Origin: Streptomyces avermitilis MA-4680 = NBRC 14893
Lineage (GTDB): Bacteria > Actinomycetota > Actinomycetes > Streptomycetales > Streptomycetaceae
Length of the DNA stretch: 64,000 nt
Assembly: GCF_000009765.2 (NCBI RefSeq)
Contig: NC_003155.5
Span: forward strand, 1,674,001-1,738,000
Reading direction: 5' to 3'
Position numbers and translations under genes: made by a program. This document shows, piece by piece, positions 54,531 to 61,091 of the stretch. How positions within the stretch are numbered: position 1 is the stretch's first letter; each line of letters begins with the position of its first letter. The notes under the pieces were generated by a model that saw nothing but the letters and a program-made list of their open reading frames with translations, was not told the origin of the DNA and did no database searches.

Positions 54531-55672
54531 CGGACGAACACTCGGTCTTCGAGTACAAGATCGGCTTGCTGGCCCCCAGCCGCGTGGGCAAGAGCACGCT
54601 GATCGCCGGCCTGCTCACCGAGGGCCAACAGCAGCTGGCACAGGACTCCTCGGTACACCTGCTCACCGCGGACCGGCCCACCAAGAACCGGCTGGCCGCC
54701 ACCTACAACCTGGTCTCCGGAGCGCTCAAGGCCCGGATGTTCGAGCCGGGCCTCGTGCCCAGTACCAGCGATCCTTCCTGGTTCCGGCTGCTGCTGGAAG
54801 CACGGGGGCAAGACCTGCAGATCCGGTTCGACATCCTCGACTACCCGGGTGCGTGGCTGGAAGGAGCCGGCGAAGGCACCGAGGACGAGCAGAAATGGAA
54901 CGAATGCGAGGCGTTCCTCGCCGACAGCTCCGTGCTCATCCTCCCGATCGATTCGGTGCTGCTCATGGACTCCGGTGACGACCACGCGCATCTGCTCGCC
55001 TCTCACCTCTCCGTATTCCAGATCAACCAGGCCGTACTCAGATGGGCGAAGAACCGGCGGGAGCTGTCCGGTGAGCCCGCGATGATCGTGTTCTGCCCGG
55101 TCAAGTGCGAGACGTACCTGTCGGACAGCGGCAGTCTCCAGGATCACGCGGGTACGTTGCGGGGCAAGGTGGTCGACCAGTTCAGCGATGTACTCAAGAC
55201 GGTCCGGGACGCGGCCCCGCACGCGGCGGTCCGCTACCTCCCGATCGATACCTTCGGCTGTGTAGAGCTCGTCTCGGCCCGCTGGATCCATGCCCAGGGA
55301 TCTCCCGGCGGCGAGATGCTCGTGCCCAAGTACCGGGTCCGGCCACCCGGCCAGATCGTCCGGAAGGGACTGGACGACCTCCTCACCCTGCTCTGCCGGC
55401 AACTGGTCGACACCGCGCGGGCGCAGAGCGAGCGGACGACAGCCGCGAAGCAGACGGCGGCCCTGAATTCCCGAAACCACGCGGAGTTGAGGGAGGGCTT
55501 CTTCCGCGACCTGTGGCTGAACTTCAACGGCGAACGCAACCGTCGCAGGCACACAGCCGCCACCGACGAGAGGCTGTTCGCCATGTCGCAGCGGACCACT
55601 CAGTCGCTCTTCGACGTGCTCACCGCCCTGGCCGGGCGGGAGAGCGGGCCCCGTCTGCACCACCTGAGCTGA
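54527..55672 (+). CDS. Small-GTPase-like P-loop protein (double-GTPase type)
   Basis: 381 residues. The P-loop is APSRVGKST with Ala at the first position (16-24), switch II FDILDYPGAWLEG at about 103-115, and a G4-like VFCPVKCETYL (N/TKxD changed). A long insert and C-terminal helical part follow. This resembles the TRAFAC-like second GTPase of predicted conflict systems, in which two GTPases are encoded together. It overlaps the dynamin-like gene by GTGA/ATGA-type 4 bp. Unlike Ras-type proteins, the nucleotide-specificity loop is not canonical. Confidence 0.8.
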   Translation: MTDEHSVFEYKIGLLAPSRVGKSTLIAGLLTEGQQQLAQDSSVHLLTADRPTKNRLAATYNLVSGALKARMFEPGLVPSTSDPSWFRLLLEARGQDLQIRFDILDYPGAWLEGAGEGTEDEQKWNECEAFLADSSVLILPIDSVLLMDSGDDHAHLLASHLSVFQINQAVLRWAKNRRELSGEPAMIVFCPVKCETYLSDSGSLQDHAGTLRGKVVDQFSDVLKTVRDAAPHAAVRYLPIDTFGCVELVSARWIHAQGSPGGEMLVPKYRVRPPGQIVRKGLDDLLTLLCRQLVDTARAQSERTTAAKQTAALNSRNHAELREGFFRDLWLNFNGERNRRRHTAATDERLFAMSQRTTQSLFDVLTALAGRESGPRLHHLS

Positions 55673-55689
55673 CCGCCGAAGGGACTACC

Positions 55690-56592
55690 GTGCACGTTTA
55701 TCTTCGTACCCGGGGTGTGCCGCGCAAACTGGACTACGGCTTCCTCGGCGCCGCACCAGGAAGCCGCTGGTGGGACACATACTCGGAGCTCACCGCCACC
55801 GAGCGTCCCTGCTTGCTCGCCGTCACGTCGAAGGGCCGCTGGCGGGTACTGATCAGCGGGGTGCCCTCCACCCGAACCGACTCCGTGGGCACCCTTGTCT
55901 ACTACACCCTGGTCCTCGACGGCTCTCCTTCTCCGGCCGGAACGGTGGGGCCCCGGCAGGACCGGCCCACGGTGTTGGCGCTCGCGTCACGTTGGCTGGA
56001 CGACATCGCCCGTCACCCGGAGGGCCGCGGGGTGCTGTCCGAGCTCCTGGACGGTCTGTGTTCCAGCGCGGAGGTGGATCGGCTGCTGGCCGCCCGCCAC
56101 TCGGAGCTCACCACCGAGCGCGCGGAGCTCACCGCCCGGCTCGCCACCGCGCTGGCATCCCTGAGCCCCGCCCCATCCCTGAACCCCGCCCCGTCCGTCC
56201 CGTCCGCGCAGGACAGCGGCGCCCCTTCTCCCGTCCTGCTCACGGAGCGCTGGATCGCCGGACGGACAGCACCGGGCGCCGACGCGGCCTTCCTGGCCCG
56301 ACTGTCCTCGCTGCTGTCCGGGGAGGACGGGCAGGCGCACCTGCTCAACCTGGTCTCGTCCGCCGAAGACATCACCACACTGCCTCAGAAGCCAGGGCTG
56401 CTGGCCGTACTCATTGAGGGCGGCATGGTCGGCGACCCCGCGATGCCGGCCGAGGCGCTTCCGAAGCTGCCTTCGGAGGTCGTCGCCAGTGCCCCAAAAG
56501 CACGGTGGCGGGCGGCAATGGTTCCCACAGTGCTGACCGCCTTGATCCTGCTGTTGGTGGCCCTGGTGCTGGTCGCCGGCAACTGGACCTGA
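55690..56592 (+). CDS. GTPase-cassette partner with C-terminal membrane anchor
   Basis: 300 residues from a GTG with AAGGG upstream. I recognise no domain with certainty. The N-terminal 120 residues (VYLRTRGVPRKLDYGFLGAAP, YTLVLDGSP) form a globular beta-rich region reminiscent of the GTPase-associated N-terminal domains found beside such GTPases. Next come a helical part, a Pro/Ser-rich linker and one C-terminal membrane helix (about 274-297, VPTVLTALILLLVALVLVAG). It could tether the GTPases to the membrane. Its last 88 bp overlap the next frame. Confidence 0.7.
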   Translation: MHVYLRTRGVPRKLDYGFLGAAPGSRWWDTYSELTATERPCLLAVTSKGRWRVLISGVPSTRTDSVGTLVYYTLVLDGSPSPAGTVGPRQDRPTVLALASRWLDDIARHPEGRGVLSELLDGLCSSAEVDRLLAARHSELTTERAELTARLATALASLSPAPSLNPAPSVPSAQDSGAPSPVLLTERWIAGRTAPGADAAFLARLSSLLSGEDGQAHLLNLVSSAEDITTLPQKPGLLAVLIEGGMVGDPAMPAEALPKLPSEVVASAPKARWRAAMVPTVLTALILLLVALVLVAGNWT

Positions 56593-57056
56593 CCAAGCCG
56601 TTTCTGAGCCAGGGCAAGATCCGCTTCCGCAGCCCGGAAAAGCGCCAGGTGCAGGTCTCGGTCGAACTCCGGGCACCGAGACGGCGTCTGACGTTCTTTT
56701 CCGCGGCCACCTATCAAAAAGAGTGGCTGGAGCCCGATTCCCTGCTGGCCTTCCGCTGTGAATTCGTCGCGGACGAAGCGCGGACCGGGCACCCCGTGCG
56801 GGCCCTCCTTCTCGCGCGGCTGGCCGTCGGCCGAGCCCGAGTATTCAATTACGAAACGGCCCGCTACGAATTCGGCCGGGTAGAGGACCTCGACTTCGCC
56901 GTATCTTTGGATGGTGAGACGGTGTACGAGGCATACGGTGCCCGGCCGATGGAGGAGGACAGGGGGCTGACTTTCAAGGACGAGACCGGTTACTGGACCA
57001 CGATCCGCCCGATAACGTCCGCCCTGAAGCAGGCAGTGCGCGATGAGAATCCGTGA
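56505..57056 (+). CDS. Unknown fourth protein of the GTPase cassette
   Basis: Up to 183 residues from a GTG at 56505. The first 28 codons overlap the membrane-helix coding end of the previous gene and look like an out-of-frame reading. The plausible protein begins near LDLTKPFLSQGKIRFRSPEKRQ, but there is no ATG, GTG or TTG at that point, so a CTG start or a frameshift joining the two genes is possible. No family recognised; the composition is globular, beta-rich (VSVELRAPRRRLTFFSAATYQ). The stop is 7 bp from a convergent gene. Confidence 0.55.
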   Translation: MAGGNGSHSADRLDPAVGGPGAGRRQLDLTKPFLSQGKIRFRSPEKRQVQVSVELRAPRRRLTFFSAATYQKEWLEPDSLLAFRCEFVADEARTGHPVRALLLARLAVGRARVFNYETARYEFGRVEDLDFAVSLDGETVYEAYGARPMEEDRGLTFKDETGYWTTIRPITSALKQAVRDENP

Positions 57057-57063
57057 CAGCATG

Positions 57064-57612
57064 TCAGCCCGCCGAACAGGGCTCATCGTCCAGAGCCGCG
57101 CGGGCGGAACCGGTGAAGTCTTTCAACCGCGCCCTGGCTTCGAGCACGTGTGCAGCGTGCCTGTCTCTCCATGTGTCGGTCCCAGCTCCTCGCAGGCTGT
57201 CGGCGTGCCAGGAGAAGAGATCGGACAAGGCAATGCCGAGAGCCGTCGTCAGAGCGTCCGCGGACTCGACAACCGCCGTGGACCCCTCCACCGCCACAGT
57301 GGACGCGGCGCGGCGAGCCGCGCTCACCAGATTCTCGGCCGCCCTGATGCGCTCCATCGCCTCTTCGAGGTGCACGGGACCTGCGCCACTCAGCGCTGTC
57401 CAAGCCCCCCGCAAGCCTTCCTCGGCCGCCACCGCCTCGGTGATCAGTGCGCTGTACGCGGCCTGGCGAACTTCTCGGCGCCATCGGTGGTGCTCCAAGT
57501 AAGCCTGTGATCGCACCTGCCAGCGAGTCGACCACGCTGCCACAACCGCCGCGACCGTTGTCCCCGCGACGCCGACCGCCGAGCCCAGGATTGCCGCCAC
57601 CCCTGCGTCCAC
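57064..57612 (-). CDS. Small membrane protein with charged cytosolic domain
   Basis: 182 residues from a GTG at 57612. The N-terminal membrane helix is VAAILGSAVGVAGTTVAAVVAAW (residues about 5-27). It is followed by a helical, coiled-coil-like region with many Arg/Glu (HHRWRREVRQAAYSALITEAVAAEEG). Proteins with one helix followed by this QAYLEHHRWRRE... type region are frequent, uncharacterised Streptomyces proteins. It is convergent with the GTPase cassette. I do not assign a function. Confidence 0.7.
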   Translation of the reverse strand: MDAGVAAILGSAVGVAGTTVAAVVAAWSTRWQVRSQAYLEHHRWRREVRQAAYSALITEAVAAEEGLRGAWTALSGAGPVHLEEAMERIRAAENLVSAARRAASTVAVEGSTAVVESADALTTALGIALSDLFSWHADSLRGAGTDTWRDRHAAHVLEARARLKDFTGSARAALDDEPCSAG

Positions 57613-57704
57613 CCGCCCAATTCTGAGGCCGCCGGGCCGAGCGCACCAGAGACGACTTCCCGATGGAGGTCGTCCGGGAAGCCGAGCGACAGGCACCTCT
57701 TCTT

Positions 57705-58691
57705 TTACGAGGGCGGGATCTCTGCCGCCCATGTGGCTGCCGTGTCGAGGTCCAGCCATGCTTCCCCGGTCAGATCGGTGGTGGCCCAGCGGGCAGCGGA
57801 GACGACCTCCTCAGAGGTACGGAAACCTGCGACCACGCAGGCCACGCTGGGGTCGCGCAGCGGAAACCGCAGGGCGGCGTGGGGAAGTGCGGTGCCGTGT
57901 CGACCGGACACCCCGGCAAGGAGCCGAGCACGACGCAGTGCCGATTCCGAGGCGGGGCCGTAGTCGAAGGTGGCGTCATTCGCGGGGTGAGGACGGCTGA
58001 GCAGACCGGAGTTGAACGGGGCGGCGGCCACCACCGCGACCCCACGTTCGGCGCACGCGTCCAGCAAGGGGCGAGCGGTGCGGTCGAGAAGGGTCCACCG
58101 CCCGGCCACCATCACTGCGTCGGCCTCCGCCTCCGCGACGACGCGCAGCAGCGGGGCGACCGCGTTCATGCCGACACCGACGGCACCGATGACACCTTGG
58201 TCGCGCAGAGCCGTCAACGCGGGCAGGGCATGGTCGAGGGCGGCGTCCAGATGATCGTCGGGATCATGGACGTAGACGATGTCCACATGGTCCAGGCGCA
58301 GGCGATTCAGGCTGCCTTCCAGACTTCGCAGTACACCGTCCCGTGAGTAGTCGGGGCGGCGGACCAGCGTGTCGGGTACGGCGAAGCCTCCTGCCGTCAG
58401 GTCGGATCCGGTGGGTGCCGGGTGGGGTTCCAGCAGTCGGCCGACCTTGGTGGAGATGGTGAACTCCGACCGTGGACGGTGGGCGAGGGCATCGCCGAGC
58501 CGCCGTTCGGACAGTCCGAGGCCGTAGTGCGGGGCGGTGTCGTAGTAGCGCACTCCCACGTCCCAGGCGGCCTTGAGGGTGGCCTGTGCCTGGCAGTCGT
58601 CGATCGGGCCGTAGAGATTGCCGAGGGGGGCGGCGCCGAACCCCAGCGTGCTGACACGGACGCTCGTACGACCGAGCGGGCGGGCCTTCAC
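57705..58691 (-). CDS. Aldo/keto reductase, L-fucose dehydrogenase-like
   Basis: 328 residues. The tetrad is visible: Asp in YYDTAPHYG, Tyr in the same motif, Lys in STKVGRLL and His in VYVHDPDDH. The N-terminus RPLGRTSVRVSTLGFGAAPLGN is typical of the AKR group that includes L-fucose and D-threo-aldose 1-dehydrogenases. It would oxidise the sugar to its lactone. The GTG start overlaps the stop of the upstream hydrolase by 4 bp, which fits the next step in the same pathway. Confidence 0.88.
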   Translation of the reverse strand: MKARPLGRTSVRVSTLGFGAAPLGNLYGPIDDCQAQATLKAAWDVGVRYYDTAPHYGLGLSERRLGDALAHRPRSEFTISTKVGRLLEPHPAPTGSDLTAGGFAVPDTLVRRPDYSRDGVLRSLEGSLNRLRLDHVDIVYVHDPDDHLDAALDHALPALTALRDQGVIGAVGVGMNAVAPLLRVVAEAEADAVMVAGRWTLLDRTARPLLDACAERGVAVVAAAPFNSGLLSRPHPANDATFDYGPASESALRRARLLAGVSGRHGTALPHAALRFPLRDPSVACVVAGFRTSEEVVSAARWATTDLTGEAWLDLDTAATWAAEIPPS

Positions 58692-59521
58692 GAGGGGATT
58701 CCGTACCAGCGCGCGGCCGTTGTCCCGAAGACCGCTTCCCGTTCGTCGGCGCTGAGCTCCTCGGTGAGCGATTCGGCGACGGCCACCACTTCGTCGTACT
58801 CGGCGGCGAGCAGGCAGACCGGCCAGTCCGAACCGTACATGAGGCGGTCCGGTCCCATCGTCTCGAACAATACGTCCGCGTAGGGGCGCAGAGCCGCGGC
58901 CGGGTCCCCGCCGGTCCGGGTGACCAGGCCGGACAGCTTCACCGTCACATTCGGGCACTCGGCCAGATCCGTCAGCAGCGCGGTCCAGGAGACGAGGCCG
59001 TCCGGACTCACGACGGGATTGCCGGCGTGATCCAGCACGAACCGGACGTCGGGCAACTCGCGCACGGCCCGCACCGCGGAGGGCAGTTGGTCGGGGCGGA
59101 CGAGAAGGTCGTAGACGAGACCCGCTGCCGCGACCGACGTGATGCCGCGGCGGACCTCGGGGCGCGCCGGCCACTGCGGGTCGGTCTCGTCCTGGATGCC
59201 GTGCCGGATACCGACGAGCGCGGATCCGCCGGGTTGCTCCCGCAGTTCCGCGAGGCGGTCGGCGATGCCGGGTTCGGTCAGGTCGGTCCAGCCCACGACC
59301 GCCCGCACCTGCGGGTCCGTGCACGTCAGGGCCAGCAGTTCCGGTGTCTCCTGCGGCACGGCGATGGTCTGTACGACGACGGTGGCGTCGATCGCGTTCC
59401 GTTCGAGAGCCGGCCTGAGTTCAGCGGCGGTGAAGGTCCGGCGCAGCGCGGGCACGTCGCTGGTCCACGGCTGATCGCGAACTGACAGATCCCACAGGTG
59501 GTGATGAGCATCGATACGCAC
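58688..59521 (-). CDS. Amidohydrolase, L-fuconolactonase-like
   Basis: 277 residues of the amidohydrolase-2 family, from a GTG at 59521 (AAGGA upstream), which puts the metal motif RIDAHHHLWDL at the N-terminus. Further landmarks are GIRHGIQDE, the FVLDHAGNP histidine and YGSDWPV (catalytic Asp). A longer in-frame N-terminus lacks homology-like character. It probably hydrolyses a sugar lactone made by the coupled aldo/keto reductase. Confidence 0.87.
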   Translation of the reverse strand: MRIDAHHHLWDLSVRDQPWTSDVPALRRTFTAAELRPALERNAIDATVVVQTIAVPQETPELLALTCTDPQVRAVVGWTDLTEPGIADRLAELREQPGGSALVGIRHGIQDETDPQWPARPEVRRGITSVAAAGLVYDLLVRPDQLPSAVRAVRELPDVRFVLDHAGNPVVSPDGLVSWTALLTDLAECPNVTVKLSGLVTRTGGDPAAALRPYADVLFETMGPDRLMYGSDWPVCLLAAEYDEVVAVAESLTEELSADEREAVFGTTAARWYGIPS

Positions 59522-60128
59522 GCTTCGGTCCTTGAGCGTCGAGAAGGACTGGCGAGGGAAAGGCGCACGCGCCCACTGCGAGGAGCGCGGCGCGGGAGCG
59601 CCCTCCTCGCGGCGGCCGGTGCGTGAGGTGCGGCCCGCGGACGGCTCGGGCGTACGTGAGGTCTCAGTCAAGGCCGGCGGCCGCCGCCGATTCCCACTTC
59701 CACGATGTCTCCTTCGTGCGGGTAGCGTTCATCGGTCAGCCAAGTAGCGGATCAGTCCGGCACCCCGAACATCGGAGGTGCGCTTGTCCCACTGGCCACG
59801 GTGTTCCAGGCGGTCCCCGGGGGCCGGGGGCGACTTCGGGCGAGGCTCGTGCCGTCGGCGGGTCCTGGTGGCCGCCGCGTGCAGGGGCCGCCCGGCATCG
59901 CGTACCGCATGAGGAAGGATCTGCTTCATCTGGCAGGCAGGACCTTATGGATGGGATCCATTCTGCGCAACATCCTGACGGGAGTGCGTAGTTCAGTCCG
60001 TTTTGATGAGGTCTTCGCAGGGCTTCCGCCTGAGGTCTGTCCGTTCTCTTCCCAACTCGCAGCGGCAGTGCCATATTGGCCACCGTCAATGAATCAGATT
60101 AATCCGTGACGCAAGAGGGAGGTTCGCC
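59522..60128. other. Gene-free stretch before GntR gene
   Basis: No gene that I can support in the divergent region between the fuconolactonase-like and GntR genes. Near 60088-60110 an AT-richer segment (AATCAGATTAATCC) could hold a promoter or operator. Confidence 0.4.
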
Positions 60129-60905
60129 TTGGGCGACTCAACACAGGCTCCTGGCAAGGCAGATGACGCGACGTCACGTCCCTACCGTCCGGGGTATGAA
60201 CTGGTCGCGGAGCAACTGCTGGACTACATCGCCCAGGAGAACCTGCGGCCCGGCGACCGCCTCCCCACCGAACAGGGCCTGGCCCAGATCCTGGGAGCGT
60301 CCCGCAACGTCACCCGGGAGGCCGTGAAGGTCCTGGCCGCCATCGGCCGGCTCAATGTGCGGCGGGGCGCCGGTATCTTCGTCGCCGCCTCGGTCGGCGG
60401 GCTGCTGGACGACGAACTCTCGCACTTCCGGCCGACCAGCATGGAAGACGTCCGCATGCTCCTGGACTACCGCAAGGTGATCGAGTCGGAGACAGCACGC
60501 CGTGCCGCCTCCCTCGCCACCCCGATCGAGGTCCGGGCCATACGGGAGAGCGCGGAGAGCTCCCTGGCAGCGGCCACGATGAACGACGTGGACACCTTCG
60601 CCAAGGCTGATGCGGCCTTCCACGACGCGGTGGGCGCCGCCTCGCACAACGTGTTCCTGAGGTCGAGTGTCGCCGGTGTGAGGCGCTTGGCATCCCAGTC
60701 CGACGTGCTGCTCTTCCACGGTGACGTGCCCGGATCGCTGGAAGTCGCCGCGGGTCAGCATGTGGCCATAGCGGAGGCGGTCGCCGCGGGGGCGGCCGAT
60801 CTCGCCGAGCGGCTGATGGTGGAACACATCGGCACCACACAGAGCCAGTTCGAGAAGAAGATTCGCGACCGGCTGTTCAGTCCCGACGCCGACACGGCCC
60901 CTTAG
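60129..60905 (+). CDS. GntR-family (FadR subfamily) regulator of sugar-acid/fucose genes
   Basis: 258 residues from a TTG with GGGAGG upstream. Winged HTH: LPTEQGLAQILGASRNVTREAVKVLAAIGRL with a wing in RRGAGIFVA. FCD domain: MLLDYRKVIESETARRAA, FAKADAAFHDAVGAASHN and QHVAIAEAVAAGAADLAERLMVEHI, with Asp and His metal ligands. It is divergent from the fuconolactonase/AKR pair and probably represses it, with a sugar acid as inducer. Confidence 0.85.
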   Translation: MGDSTQAPGKADDATSRPYRPGYELVAEQLLDYIAQENLRPGDRLPTEQGLAQILGASRNVTREAVKVLAAIGRLNVRRGAGIFVAASVGGLLDDELSHFRPTSMEDVRMLLDYRKVIESETARRAASLATPIEVRAIRESAESSLAAATMNDVDTFAKADAAFHDAVGAASHNVFLRSSVAGVRRLASQSDVLLFHGDVPGSLEVAAGQHVAIAEAVAAGAADLAERLMVEHIGTTQSQFEKKIRDRLFSPDADTAP

Positions 60906-61027
60906 GCGCCCCCGGAGCCTTCGAGGAGCGGCGGCTCCGGGGCTCCACCGCCGTCCGCGGAGGCGGCGGCCTCGTGAACCGGCCGACCCCGCATGTGCCG
61001 CAGCACAGCGGTCGAGCCGCCCATCGC

Positions 61028-61062
61028 CCTGGGAGTCCCGGTGGACGACCGGGACTCCCAGG
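61028..61062 (+). terminator. Terminator after GntR gene
   Basis: A perfect 14-bp stem (61028-61041 with 61049-61062) has a 7-nt loop. It separates the GntR gene from the secreted protein. Confidence 0.8.
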
Positions 61063-61091
61063 TATCACCCCCCTCAGGCGATTGGATACGT

